DNA from: Gemmatimonadaceae bacterium
GTDB lineage: Bacteria > Gemmatimonadota > Gemmatimonadetes > Gemmatimonadales > Gemmatimonadaceae
Direction: 5' to 3'
Length of the DNA stretch: 64,000 nt
Assembly: GCA_947457545.1 (NCBI GenBank)
Contig: CANGXD010000003.1
Span: 47,978-111,977 of the forward strand
Below, in pieces: positions 8,672 to 17,910 of this stretch. The notes beneath the pieces were generated by a model. That model was not told the origin of the DNA, did not search any database, and worked only from the letters and a program-made list of their open reading frames with translations. The translations under genes were made by a program, and so were the position numbers. Within the stretch, counting starts at the first letter, position 1, and every line of letters starts with the position of its first letter.

Positions 8672-11600
8672 GGTTCACTATGTGTCGCATCTCGCCTAAA
8701 GGTCGCCCGCGTTTGTCCTGTGCCGTGGCGATCCTGGCGAGTGTGCTCCTCTCGTCGGCGCTGCAGGCGCAGCGCACCGTGTCCTTCTCCACGACCGAAG
8801 GCACATGGATGTCACTCGACGTGGCGCCCGATGGAACGCGCATCGTGTTCGAGCTGCTCGGCGACCTGTACGCCGTCTCCACCGCAGGCGGAGAAGCGCG
8901 CGCCATTCAGCGTGGTCCTGCGTTTCAGTCGCAACCGCGCTATTCGCCCGACGGAAAACAGATCGCGTTCATCAGCGACGCGAGCGGCAGCGACAACGTG
9001 TGGGTTGCTGCCGCCGACGGAAGCGGGGCACGAGCGGTGAGCGGGATGCCGCGGGCACTCATGTTGTCACCGGCGTGGTCGGCCGATGGGCGGTTCATTT
9101 ACGCCACGGTGGTCGAGGGGCGTACCGCCGACCTCTGGCGCTTCGACGTGCAGTCGGGGCAGGGGAGCAAAGTCATCGGCAACGCCAACGGGCCGGCGGC
9201 CCCGCTCGTGTCGTCACCGGGACCTGGACCATATTCGGCCCACGCATCACGCGATGGTATGTCACTGTACTACACCGCAGTGACGCCGCGTCCGTACGGC
9301 AGCCGTCTTGGCGCGTCGAGTGTGGTCATGCGTCGTGATCTGGCGAGTGGGGTCGACGAGCCCGTGGTGCTGCAGGAGCCGTCGGCCATGGCGCCGGTCC
9401 TTTCGCATGATGGTCGCACGCTCGCGTACATGGCGCAGAGCCGTGGGCGTACCGGGCTGCGTGTCCGTGATCTCGCTACGGAAACCGAGCGTTGGCTGGC
9501 ATGGCCACTCGAGCGCAATGAGCTCGAGTCGCGGGCCTCGCGCGATGTCATGCCGGGATACGCCTTTACTCCGGACGATCGCGCGGTCGTCGTTGCGTAT
9601 AGCGGGCATCTGCACCGCATCGAAGTGGCGACGGGTGTTGATGTGATCATCCCGTTTCGCGCAGAGGTCAGCGCCGAACTTCCCGAACCACTGCGCGCTC
9701 CGCGGCGCATCACGGACGATTCGGTGCGTGGCCGCTTTGCGCAGCAGCCCGCCATCTCCGTCGATGGGCGCGTGGCGTTCTCCATGTTCGGCCAGCTGTT
9801 CGTGCGGGCGGCGCGAGGTGGCGTCCCGCGTGCGCTTACGACCGGTGCCGCACGGGCGTTCATGCCCGCGTGGTCACCAGACGGGCAGTGGATTACCTAC
9901 GTGACGTGGGGCCCGGCAGGCGGCGCGTTGTACAAGGTGCGAGCCGCTGGCGGCGCGCCGGTGCGACTCACCAGCGACAGCGCGTACTGGATCGATCCCG
10001 TCTGGACTCCCGATGGCCGCGCGCTGTACGCCGTTCGCGCGCCGGCGAGTACAGCGCGGGCGCAGCCGGTTCCGCTACCAACCGATGCGATGATCGTGCA
10101 GGTGAGTGCGCAGGGCGGCGCCACGCGCACCGTGGTGCGTGCCGCGGGCATGCGTCACCCGCACTTCGCCGGCGACACCGGCCGCCTCTGGTTCAGCGCT
10201 CCAACCGGTTTGGTTTCGACGACCACGGCCGGGCTCGATCGCCGGGTCCACGCGCGGGTGACGGGGCTCTCGGGGCCAGCCGGCTCGCCGGTTGGTACGG
10301 AGCTTCGGGTGAGTCCCGATGGCCGCCATGTGGCGGTGCTCGCGGGCGATCGCGTGTGGACGGTGCCATTGATGGCACGCGACAGCGTGCCGGGTAAAGC
10401 CGCCGATCCGCAGCTGCTCGCGCTCGGAGGGGTACCCGATATCTCCGGGCCTACGGTGACTTCGCTCGCCTGGGCACCGCGCGGACACACGGTGGCGTGG
10501 GTGACCGGCGCCACGCTGCACCAGCGCGACGTGACAGCGGGCAGTGCGGTCACGTCGCAATCGCTGGCGGTGACCGCGCCGCGTGTCGTATCGCGTGGTA
10601 CGACAGTGCTGCGAGGCGCCAGGGTCATCACCATGAAGGGCGACGAGATCATCGAGAACGCCGATGTCATCGTCGCGGATAGCCGCATCGCCGCGGTTGG
10701 TGCACGGGGGACGGTGACCTTCCCGTCCACGGCACGCATTGTGGACGTCAGCGGCAAGACCATCATGCCGGGTATCGTGGACATTCACGCGCACTGGCAA
10801 TACCGCCGTGAGCTGCTGGAACCAGAGACGCCATCCATGTACGCCAATCTCGCGTACGGTGTGACCACTGTGCGCGATCCGCAAACGAGCGCGGAGATCT
10901 TTGCGTACGCCGATCTGGTGGAAGTGGCGGGACTCGCCAGCCCACGGGTGTTCAGTACCGGCCCCGGCGTGTTTGCGGAAACCGATTTCAAGTCGCTCGA
11001 CGACGTGCGGCTCACACTCAAGAGATATCGCGACGAATACGGCACGCACCTCATCAAAAGCTACATGGTGGGGAATCGTCAGCAGCGGCAGTGGGTGGTG
11101 CAGGCGAGCCGTGAGCTTGGCCTACTGCCCACCACTGAGGGCGGTGCCGACACCAAGATGGACCTCACGCACGCGCTCGATGGGTTCTATGGCAACGAGC
11201 ACGCGTTCCCCAACGCGCCGTTGCACGACGATGTCGTGCAGTTCATGGCGCGCAGCGGAATCCACTACACACCTACGCTGCTCGTGTCATTCGGCGGCGC
11301 ACTGCCGGTGTACCGGTTGCTGGCGCAGGAGCGGCCCTTTGACGATCCCAAGCTGTCGCGCTTCTTTCCGCGCAGCGAGCTCTATGCGCGCACGGCCACG
11401 CGCCTGTTGGCCTTCCCCGACGAAGACTACAACGACAAGGAGACGTCGGCGGGCGCGACCGCGATTCTTCGCGCCGGTGGCAAAGTGGCGCTCGGTGGCC
11501 ACGGCGAAATGCAGGGGCTTCAAGTGCATTGGGAAATGCGCCTGCTCGCGCAGGGTGGGATGCGTCCGCTCGAGGTGCTTCGCGTTGCCACGTTGAACAG

Positions 11601-13173
11601 CGCCGAGGCGATCGGGCTCGACGCGGACATCGGGAGTCTTGAACCGGGTAAGTTGGCCGATCTGGTGGTGCTCGACCGCGACCCATTGAGTGACATTCGC
11701 AACAGCAGTGCGGTGCGATGGGTGATGAAGGGTGGCGCGCTCTACGACGCCGAAACGCTCGATCAGGTCGCCCCCAAGGTTGCGGCGCTACCGTCGCCGT
11801 GGTGGCGGAGCGACGAGGCGCCGCGCGGCGGTCTGGCCTTCAACGAAGCGGCCATCGATGCCATTGCGCGCGACGAAATGGAGCGGCAGCGCATTCCCGG
11901 AATGGCGGTGGCGATCGTGCGCGGCGACCGCGTGCTCATGAGCAAGGGCTACGGGCTGGCCAATATGGAGCAGCAACGGCCCGTCACCAACGAGACGATG
12001 TTCCTGTCGGGCTCCATGGGCAAGATGTTCACTGCCGCCGGCATCATGGCGTTAGTGGAAGAGAATCGTGTCGCACTCGATTCCTCCATTCGCACGTACT
12101 TGCCGGAGGCACCCGCCGCCTGGCAGGGGATCAAGATCCGCCATCTGCTGTCGCACACCAGCGGCATTCCCGACTACACCAGCGCCACAATGGATTACCG
12201 GCGCGACTTCACCGAAGCACAGCTGGCGAACATGGCGTATGCGCTTACGCCGGAGTTTCCGCCGGGGAGTCGCTGGAATTACTCCAATACGGGCTACGTC
12301 TTGCTCGGCGTGATCATGAGCAAGGTGACGGGGCGTCCGTACTGGGAGTATTTGCGTGCGCGCATTTTCACGCCGGCGGGGATGCCCACCATTCGCATCA
12401 TTACCGAAGCCGAGATCGTCGCCCAACGGGCGTCCGGTTATCGCGTCCAGGACGGTGCGTATCTGCATCAGGAGTGGGTCTCTCCATCGCTCAATACCAC
12501 CGCCGACGGTTCCATGCTCGTGAGTCTGCGTGACATGGTCGCGTGGAACGCCGCGGTGCGCGACCGACGGGTGCTGAGCAAGAGCAGCTGGGAGCAAATA
12601 CTTTCGCCCGTGCGACTCACCAGTGGCAACCCGCAGAGCTACGGCTACGGATGGTTCCTCGAACAGCTCAATGGTCAGCGTGTACTGCAGCATGGCGGTT
12701 CGTGGCAGGGGTTCCGCACGCAGCTGTCGCGCTATGAGCCCAGCGACGTGGCGGTGGTCGTGCTGACCAATTCGAGTGCCAATCTGCCGCCCATCATCAC
12801 CGCACGTTTGGCTGGGGCCGTCGACTCGGCGCTCATCACTGCGCCGCTACCTACCGTGGCGCTCCCGGATCGTGCGCCAGAAGTGACGGCGTATCTCAAG
12901 ACCGTGCTGGCAAAGATCACGCGCGGCGAGCTGGCGTTGGCCGACTTCGAGTTCGTGCGCACGACGCTCGTGCCACGCATGAGTGCCGGCTATGCTCGGC
13001 TTCTCCAGCCGCTGGGGGCACTCACGGCCCTCGAGGTACTCGCGACCGGGGTGGAAGGCGACGATCGCACCTTCGTGTATCGCGCGCGCTTTGCCACTGG
13101 TGACGTGCGCATGAACGTGAGCATTGGCCCCGGCGGCCGCATGACGAACCTGCTGCTATCGCGCATGCCCTGA
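8668..13173 (+). CDS. Secreted three-domain fusion: PD40/TolB-like beta-propeller, amidohydrolase, class C beta-lactamase-like serine hydrolase
   Basis: A 1501-residue exported protein. Residues 1-35 form a signal peptide ending LSSALQAQ. About 40-640 is a TolB/PD40-type propeller with repeated blades of the form PDG..IAF and SPAWSADGRFIY. About 645-1040 is an amidohydrolase: a TVLRGARVITMKGDEI entry strand, the metal motif GIVDIHAHWQ, and the closing GSLEPGKLADLVVLDRDPL. About 1055-1390 is a serine beta-lactamase/D-Ala-D-Ala peptidase fold with S1116-x-x-K1119, Y1205-S-N1207 and H1342-G-G, all catalytic motifs intact; a short tail domain follows. PD40-amidohydrolase proteins of about 1050-1100 residues are known; the appended serine hydrolase is the unusual part. 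It overlaps the oxidase gene by four bases. Substrates are probably peptides or acylated amino acids in the periplasm; this is inference. Confidence 0.9.
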   Translation: MRFTMCRISPKGRPRLSCAVAILASVLLSSALQAQRTVSFSTTEGTWMSLDVAPDGTRIVFELLGDLYAVSTAGGEARAIQRGPAFQSQPRYSPDGKQIAFISDASGSDNVWVAAADGSGARAVSGMPRALMLSPAWSADGRFIYATVVEGRTADLWRFDVQSGQGSKVIGNANGPAAPLVSSPGPGPYSAHASRDGMSLYYTAVTPRPYGSRLGASSVVMRRDLASGVDEPVVLQEPSAMAPVLSHDGRTLAYMAQSRGRTGLRVRDLATETERWLAWPLERNELESRASRDVMPGYAFTPDDRAVVVAYSGHLHRIEVATGVDVIIPFRAEVSAELPEPLRAPRRITDDSVRGRFAQQPAISVDGRVAFSMFGQLFVRAARGGVPRALTTGAARAFMPAWSPDGQWITYVTWGPAGGALYKVRAAGGAPVRLTSDSAYWIDPVWTPDGRALYAVRAPASTARAQPVPLPTDAMIVQVSAQGGATRTVVRAAGMRHPHFAGDTGRLWFSAPTGLVSTTTAGLDRRVHARVTGLSGPAGSPVGTELRVSPDGRHVAVLAGDRVWTVPLMARDSVPGKAADPQLLALGGVPDISGPTVTSLAWAPRGHTVAWVTGATLHQRDVTAGSAVTSQSLAVTAPRVVSRGTTVLRGARVITMKGDEIIENADVIVADSRIAAVGARGTVTFPSTARIVDVSGKTIMPGIVDIHAHWQYRRELLEPETPSMYANLAYGVTTVRDPQTSAEIFAYADLVEVAGLASPRVFSTGPGVFAETDFKSLDDVRLTLKRYRDEYGTHLIKSYMVGNRQQRQWVVQASRELGLLPTTEGGADTKMDLTHALDGFYGNEHAFPNAPLHDDVVQFMARSGIHYTPTLLVSFGGALPVYRLLAQERPFDDPKLSRFFPRSELYARTATRLLAFPDEDYNDKETSAGATAILRAGGKVALGGHGEMQGLQVHWEMRLLAQGGMRPLEVLRVATLNSAEAIGLDADIGSLEPGKLADLVVLDRDPLSDIRNSSAVRWVMKGGALYDAETLDQVAPKVAALPSPWWRSDEAPRGGLAFNEAAIDAIARDEMERQRIPGMAVAIVRGDRVLMSKGYGLANMEQQRPVTNETMFLSGSMGKMFTAAGIMALVEENRVALDSSIRTYLPEAPAAWQGIKIRHLLSHTSGIPDYTSATMDYRRDFTEAQLANMAYALTPEFPPGSRWNYSNTGYVLLGVIMSKVTGRPYWEYLRARIFTPAGMPTIRIITEAEIVAQRASGYRVQDGAYLHQEWVSPSLNTTADGSMLVSLRDMVAWNAAVRDRRVLSKSSWEQILSPVRLTSGNPQSYGYGWFLEQLNGQRVLQHGGSWQGFRTQLSRYEPSDVAVVVLTNSSANLPPIITARLAGAVDSALITAPLPTVALPDRAPEVTAYLKTVLAKITRGELALADFEFVRTTLVPRMSAGYARLLQPLGALTALEVLATGVEGDDRTFVYRARFATGDVRMNVSIGPGGRMTNLLLSRMP

Positions 13174-13195
13174 ACTGGGCGCGTAGTATGGCAGG

Positions 13196-14803
13196 CTAGG
13201 GTGCCCGTCTCAGCGCTTTGCCGGGGCGGGCACCGGTCATTTTTGCGTCGCGAATGACCGCTTGGCCGTTGATGAACAGATGGACCACGCCCTCGGCGTA
13301 ATGATGAGGATCGGTGTACGTGGCCTTGTCGGCAAAGCTCGCGGGATCGAATAGCACGAGGTCTGCGACCTTTCCCTGCTGGACGACCCCGCGATCGCCG
13401 AGTCCAAGCGCGCGCGCGGGAACCGTGGTCATCTTCGCAATGGCCGCTTCAAGGCTCATGATCTTCCGCTGCTTGACGTAGTACGACAGCACGCGCGGAA
13501 AGGCGCCGTAGCTACGGGGATGCGGGAAGCCTTTGCCCGGGGTGACCAGATCACCATCGGTAGAGACCATGGAGGCCGAGTGAGTGAGAAACGCTTCGAT
13601 ATCGCGCTCGTTCATCGCCTCTACGATTGCGGTAAAGCCGCCGTCTCGCTGCAAGGCGATGAGTGCCTCGATGGCTGCGTCGAGAGATACTGGCTGGCCG
13701 CGCGCCGTGAGGTACTCCGCCAACGTCTTGCCCGCGAACTCCGGCGACGTGGGCATTGTACGAAAGCGCACACTGCCGGCGGTGCCACCGGTTTGCGCTT
13801 CGAAGATGCCGCGCATTTCCCGGCGCAGGCGCGTGAGCAACGCTGGGTTGCGCAGTCTGGCACTCACGGAGTCCTGCCCGTCGGCCAATACCCAACCGGG
13901 AAAGAGGACGTCGGAGTAGGTACTGTAGGCGTTGTACGGATACACGTCGAACGAAATGCGAGCGCCGCGCGCATTGAGCGCATCGAAGCCGGCCAAGACT
14001 GCGGTGCTCTTGCCCCAGTTGGCCTTGCCGGTGCTCTTGAGGTGGCTCACATGCACGGGCTGCTGCGAGCGCCGTCCGACATCGATGGCTTCGGCCAGCG
14101 CGAGTTCGAGCGCCACTCCTTCATCGCGCAAATGCGTGACGTACAACGAGCCGGGGCGTTTGGCGGCCTGTGCGAGCGCGACAATCTCCTCTGGCGGTGC
14201 ATAGACGGCCGGGATGTATTCGAGCCCTGTGCCGAGGCCAAAGGCGCCGTCATCCATGGCTCGCGAGACAAGCGCACGCATGCTGTCGAGTTCTGCGGCG
14301 GTGGCGGCGCGGTTCTGCGTCCCCATGACCCGCTTGCGCGCCCACGTGTGTCCCGCGGTCCAGAGCGTATTGGGGGCGATGCGCAGCGTATCGAGAAACG
14401 CGCGCAGCGGATAGGGCTGGTCGAGACTGTGCAGCGAGTTGAAGATCGTGGTGACGCCTTGCCGCAAGAAGTTCTCGGCGTCCGGCTGTTCGGCAATGGC
14501 GCTGATGTGCGCGTGCGGATCGATGAAACCGGGCGCGACAATCAGCCCCGTCGCGTTGATGGTATCTCGCGCCGATCCCGTGACGCGAGCGGCAACGCGG
14601 ACGATGCGCCCATTCCGCACCGCCACGTCGGCCCGACGGGCGGGCGTTCCCGTGCCGTCGATGACCTGACCGCGCGTGATCAGGACGTCAAACGGCGGTT
14701 CTGTTGTCATGGTCGCTCGTTGCCCCTGTATCACTGTCGGAAGCAGGAACAGCAGACCCAGCGATACCAGTGTGGAAGCAGGGAAAAACGGGCGAACCTG
14801 CAT
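13196..14803 (-). CDS. Exported D-aminoacylase / N-acyl-D-amino-acid deacylase family amidohydrolase
   Basis: A 535-residue metallohydrolase. The start ATG at 14803 gives a good signal peptide (MQVRPFF.. hydrophobic core to about residue 28); longer in-frame starts up to 14941 would bury it. Family features are the DVLITRGQVIDGTG entry strand, the metal motif GFIDPHAHI (H97, H99), YVTHLRDEG and VHVSHLKSTGKANWGKS, and the C-terminal QQGKVADLVLFDP closing strand. It probably hydrolyses N-acyl-D-amino acids or related cyclic amides outside the cytoplasm. It converges on the large amidohydrolase fusion, and the two stops are about 20 bases apart, which suggests a small region devoted to peptide/amide breakdown. 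Dihydroorotase-like or dipeptidase activity cannot be excluded. Confidence 0.88.
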   Translation of the reverse strand: MQVRPFFPASTLVSLGLLFLLPTVIQGQRATMTTEPPFDVLITRGQVIDGTGTPARRADVAVRNGRIVRVAARVTGSARDTINATGLIVAPGFIDPHAHISAIAEQPDAENFLRQGVTTIFNSLHSLDQPYPLRAFLDTLRIAPNTLWTAGHTWARKRVMGTQNRAATAAELDSMRALVSRAMDDGAFGLGTGLEYIPAVYAPPEEIVALAQAAKRPGSLYVTHLRDEGVALELALAEAIDVGRRSQQPVHVSHLKSTGKANWGKSTAVLAGFDALNARGARISFDVYPYNAYSTYSDVLFPGWVLADGQDSVSARLRNPALLTRLRREMRGIFEAQTGGTAGSVRFRTMPTSPEFAGKTLAEYLTARGQPVSLDAAIEALIALQRDGGFTAIVEAMNERDIEAFLTHSASMVSTDGDLVTPGKGFPHPRSYGAFPRVLSYYVKQRKIMSLEAAIAKMTTVPARALGLGDRGVVQQGKVADLVLFDPASFADKATYTDPHHYAEGVVHLFINGQAVIRDAKMTGARPGKALRRAP

Positions 14804-15099
14804 GGTCCGGAATGCTCGTGCAGAGGAGAGCGCTGACGACTCGTTGAGCAGCGAGTATGCATGAGCGTAAGCGCGGTCGCCAGTCTCGAGGGCGCGGCCT
14901 TGGAGAATGCGTGGCCGCTCCATATGCACGTCGGCCGCCATGGCGGCTCAACACGGGCGAGTCGTGGCGGGTCAGTAGCGGCGATCGTACATTCCCGTTA
15001 CGGTCGTCGGGGGGCTTCACCGCCCAACGACGGCCGGATTGGTACGATGTACCCTTCACCAGAAGGGCAGAGCGGTTCCCTCAAATGGAGATGCTACTG
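14804..15099. other. Divergent intergenic region without a recognised gene
   Basis: About 300 bases separate the divergent deacylase and lipoprotein genes. Open frames across it lack start signals or similarity and read only as high-GC background. It must hold both promoters, but no convincing -35/-10 pair could be picked out. Confidence 0.5.
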
Positions 15100-15618
15100 A
15101 TGCGACGAGAACTCTTGGTCGTGGGCGTGGTGATGGGGTTGAGCGCCTGCAATGGTGGTGGTGAAGCCGCCAAAACAGACAGCGCCGCAGCGCCTGCCGC
15201 CGTCGCCGCCACGGCCGATCCGGTCGCCGTACGAGCCGCCATTGATTCCGCGAACAAGCGCGGCGCGGAGGGCTTCAACACGGGCAGCGCCGACGCCATG
15301 ATCGCGAATTATGCCGACGACGCCGTCGTGATGATGCCCGGCATGAAAGCGATGGTGGGAAAAGCAGCCATCGACGCCGGCATGAAGGGGATGTTCCAGT
15401 CGATGGACATGAAGAACTTCCTGCAGGCGACCACGGATGTCGTCGTCGAGGGAGACGTGGCGATCGAGTCGGGAACGATGACTTTGGAGGCGGGGCCCAA
15501 AGGCGCCAAGCTGGCCGTCGATACGATCAAGTACCTCACCGTGTGGAAGAAGCAGCGCGACGGTAGCTGGAAGATCATTCGGGACATCAACAACACGGAT
15601 ATCGCGCCGAAAATGTAG
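15100..15618 (+). CDS. Small lipoprotein with SnoaL/DUF4440-like (NTF2-fold) domain
   Basis: A 172-residue predicted lipoprotein. MRRELLVVGVVMGLSAC gives a basic n-region, a hydrophobic core and a lipobox with C17. An Ala/Thr-rich linker leads to a domain of about 125 residues: AAIDSANKRGAEGFNTGSAD, then MIANYADDAVVMMPG, ending TVWKKQRDGSWKIIRDINN. This is the classic SnoaL/DUF4440 pattern. ATG at 15100 is chosen over 15085 and 15091 because a GGAG lies nine bases upstream and the signal sequence begins there. Such domains often bind small hydrophobic ligands or act as ketosteroid-isomerase-like folds; no catalytic role can be assigned. It ends at a strong hairpin shared with the convergent zinc-ribbon gene. 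Confidence 0.8.
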   Translation: MRRELLVVGVVMGLSACNGGGEAAKTDSAAAPAAVAATADPVAVRAAIDSANKRGAEGFNTGSADAMIANYADDAVVMMPGMKAMVGKAAIDAGMKGMFQSMDMKNFLQATTDVVVEGDVAIESGTMTLEAGPKGAKLAVDTIKYLTVWKKQRDGSWKIIRDINNTDIAPKM

Positions 15619-15656
15619 GCACCACGCTAGCTGGCCACCGCCGGCTGGGCGCATCC

Positions 15657-15689
15657 CACCGACGACCCTTCATCAGTAGGTCGTCGGTG
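15657..15689. terminator. Bidirectional hairpin between convergent genes
   Basis: A perfect 11-bp stem (caccgacgacc / ggtcgtcggtg) with an 11-base loop lies between the stops of the lipoprotein gene (15618, plus) and the zinc-ribbon gene (15710, minus). There is no T-tract on either side, so function as an intrinsic terminator is likely but not certain. Confidence 0.6.
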
Positions 15690-15709
15690 ACCGCGACCAT
15701 CGCGTCCTG

Positions 15710-16837
15710 CTATTGCTGCTGATTGAGCACCACCAGTACCGCGACAATGGCCAATACCACCAGCGCGGCAAGCGTGAGCTTGACGATCGACCACGGGCGA
15801 TCGCCGCGCACTGCACCGGTCTGTCCGTTCACGACGACGCACCATGACTTGTCGCCGAAGCGGTAGGAGCAGATCCAGGCCGGCAAAAGGATGTGCTTGA
15901 ACGTGACGTCATCGTAGCGCGTGGTCACGTCGTGCACACGCTGGTGATTGCCTCCGATGTCCTGATGCACCGCCGCGATAATGCCCGCGCCGAACTGCGC
16001 CTTGGCCTCCTCGAATGCGGGCTCGAGGCCGACCTGGTACGCTTCGGTCGTGAAGCCGGCCAGGTAATCGCTGGCGAACGGTACGAGCGCGGTGATGTCC
16101 CAGTCGGCGAGCACGCTCTCGAGTTTGTCGGGCAGGCTGTGCGAAGCCGGCACCAGCGTGTCGTCGAATGTCAGGGTGACGACGCCGGACGCCGGGTACC
16201 AGTCCGTGACCGTCCGCGTCACGACCACGGTTTTGCCCGACGAGTCGGTGCTGGTTTCTTGCACCTGCCGGTCAACGCCGCGCTGTCCAACGTAGTGACT
16301 GGTGGTCCGGGCGTCGAACGTCCAGCACGGCAAGTACACGCCACGTACGCGCTCGAGGTTCGTCACGGTGCGTTTGAGGGCATTCGGCGCAAACCAGCGC
16401 CCAGCGATCCACTGCCGGAACGTCTCCTGGGCGCGCGACTGCTCCACCGCAAACGGCACCACACCACGAGGCCGGATCTGTCGCCCCTCGTGCGCCGCCA
16501 CGGACACGAGCGAGGTCGCACAAAATGCGCAGCGGTCGGCGACGACATGGTCACCCAGTTCCGTGCGCGCACCGCACTGCGGACACTCTACGAGCTGACG
16601 GCCGAGCTCCGGCTCAACGCTCGCCTGCTGGCGCAGCTGCGCGAGATAGTCGAGCTCTTCCAGCGCGTCGGCGCGCTCGGCGTCGGTGACCGCGGGCGGT
16701 TCGTTCACCGCGCGACAGGCGGAACAGACTAGCCGGCTGATGCCGGGCTCGAAGGCGAGCGACGCACCACACTGGGCGCACGGGAAGACCCGCGCCGCCT
16801 TCGCTACACGCTGTTCATCGTCGGATGGTTCGTTCAA
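15710..16837 (-). CDS. Double zinc-ribbon protein with a C-terminal membrane anchor
   Basis: A 375-residue protein of unknown biochemical role. The N-terminus has two zinc ribbons: C20-x2-C23 with C38-x2-C41, then C85-x2-C88 with C103-x2-C106. The middle is a beta-rich domain containing YLPCWTFDARTTSHYVGQRG and LPAWICSYRFGDKSWCVVVNGQTGAV. One transmembrane helix lies at about 348-368, followed by a short NQQQ tail. Proteins like this are sometimes misnamed primosomal N' or DNA-binding because of the ribbons, but no helicase motif is present. The layout suggests a cytoplasmic protein tethered to the inner membrane. It is the last ordinary gene before the tRNA-Leu-associated region, and no operon partner is seen. 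Confidence 0.75.
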   Translation of the reverse strand: MNEPSDDEQRVAKAARVFPCAQCGASLAFEPGISRLVCSACRAVNEPPAVTDAERADALEELDYLAQLRQQASVEPELGRQLVECPQCGARTELGDHVVADRCAFCATSLVSVAAHEGRQIRPRGVVPFAVEQSRAQETFRQWIAGRWFAPNALKRTVTNLERVRGVYLPCWTFDARTTSHYVGQRGVDRQVQETSTDSSGKTVVVTRTVTDWYPASGVVTLTFDDTLVPASHSLPDKLESVLADWDITALVPFASDYLAGFTTEAYQVGLEPAFEEAKAQFGAGIIAAVHQDIGGNHQRVHDVTTRYDDVTFKHILLPAWICSYRFGDKSWCVVVNGQTGAVRGDRPWSIVKLTLAALVVLAIVAVLVVLNQQQ

Positions 16838-17212
16838 CGGCTCTTCGATGGAAGCTGTTGCGCTCGTGACTCGATCAGCTGAAGCCGCGCGCAGACGCTC
16901 GGTGTTTTGGCCATTTCCCCACTCACATGCGAACGCCCGGACTCGAACCAGGATGGGTTGTCTTGCCAGCTCTGGAGGCGGTTTCGCCAGAGATGGCAGG
17001 ATGGTTCAGGAGTGCACAGCAAGAGGCAACGGATTGTGCGACAGGCCACGCCCGCCGTCAAGCCGGACTACTGAAGCAGGAACGCACGCGTGCACGTGAG
17101 CGCGCGAATAGCGGCATGCTCCGCCCGCCACCAGATCTTGCGAGCCGACCGAGACATGGCGCATTCATTTCGCCCGCCGTTTTGAATGCCATGCCCCCCG
17201 CACTGGAGCGAC
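16838..17212. other. Non-coding junction with tRNA-Leu remnant (left end of the accessory region)
   Basis: About 375 bases lie between the zinc-ribbon gene and the VRR-NUC gene. The only recognisable content is the tRNA-Leu-like fragment and its attached arm (16927-17046). A plus-strand frame that starts inside the fragment with MRTPGLEPGW is the antisense of the tRNA T-arm, not a gene. Confidence 0.7.
16927..17046 (-). repeat. Diverged 3' fragment of tRNA-Leu plus element arm (att-like copy A)
   Basis: The segment matches the 3' half of the intact tRNA-Leu at 24447-24528: acceptor 3' strand, T-arm, variable arm and part of the anticodon stem, with several substitutions. It has no D-arm or 5' acceptor strand, so it is not a tRNA gene. 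Beyond the tRNA-like part it continues with aggcggtttcgccagagat and, further on, ttgtgcgacaggc at 17034. Both are also found after copy B. This suggests an old recombination junction of an integrated element. Confidence 0.75.
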
Positions 17213-17905
17213 ATGCCAAGCCGCACGAACATTCCACAGCGTCTACGATCCCTTCGTATCAGCCGTGTTGTCCGGAACCGTTTGAAGGAAGGGGTCCGTG
17301 TGAAGTACGACGTCGATCCGCCGGGGACACCGGCCGACCAGGCGACGTTACGCCGAGAGATCCCCGAGGAGGTCGTTCTCGTCCGCTGGCGGCGACGGTC
17401 CCGGCCTGGGCGAACGTATTCGGGCACCCGGTTGCCACCGGGCATCTGGCGGACCCTGCCGACCATCCTTGGTCCCGACATCGCCAGCTGGCGGCACCAT
17501 TCTGTCGCAGACATCGAGCAGGCCATCGCGAAGGCTCGAGTGACGCCGCAGGCGGACGAGCGAAGCGGGAGACCACCCGCCGTGCCACATGCGGCGGCCG
17601 TGCACGCGCTGATCACCGTCCTCGGGACGTCGAATCTGACACAGCTCGTGGAGCGGCACGCCGACGAGGCACGTCATGCCAACCCGGGCGTCCCTGATCT
17701 ATTCCTGTATGTGGTGCGTGATAACGGACGTTCCGAGTCGCCCCGCTTCGTCGAGGTGAAGAAGCCCGAGGAGAAACTTTACGAGCATCAGGCGGACGAA
17801 ATCGCGTTCATGACGACGCTTGGTCTCGATGCGCGGGTGCTGCGCCTTCTGGAGGCCGACACGCGGCGAACGCGGCGGCCGGCATCCAACACACGAGCCT
17901 CGTAG
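17213..17905 (+). CDS. VRR-NUC domain nuclease-like protein
   Basis: A protein of about 230 residues. The C-terminal 100 residues carry a PD-(D/E)xK core of the VRR-NUC type: PGVPDLFLYVVRDNGRS supplies the P-D-L acidic residue, FVEVKKPEEKL the E-x-K, and a following YEHQADEIAFM the conserved Gln, with a final LRLLE strand. The first 130 residues are basic (RIPQRLRSLRISRVVRN-like) with no recognised domain. ATG at 17213 has GGAG four bases upstream; ATG at 17186 is an alternative adding nine residues. The next gene begins five bases after its stop, so the two are probably one transcript. VRR-NUC domains occur in phage proteins, type III restriction-like enzymes and FAN1. A structure-specific nuclease or defence role is plausible but unproven. 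Confidence 0.75.
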   Translation: MPSRTNIPQRLRSLRISRVVRNRLKEGVRVKYDVDPPGTPADQATLRREIPEEVVLVRWRRRSRPGRTYSGTRLPPGIWRTLPTILGPDIASWRHHSVADIEQAIAKARVTPQADERSGRPPAVPHAAAVHALITVLGTSNLTQLVERHADEARHANPGVPDLFLYVVRDNGRSESPRFVEVKKPEEKLYEHQADEIAFMTTLGLDARVLRLLEADTRRTRRPASNTRAS

Positions 17906-17910
17906 AAATC

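Noticed and set aside
11700..11830. Splitting the 1501-residue protein into two genes at the amidohydrolase/serine hydrolase boundary
   Set aside because: The frame is continuous through the linker with no stop and no ribosome site before a plausible internal start.
16927..17697. Plus-strand open frame beginning MRTPGLEPGW, with a similar one at 18467-18709
   Set aside because: The first residues are the antisense translation of the tRNA-Leu T-arm, and the remainder overlaps the VRR-NUC gene in another frame with no similarity.
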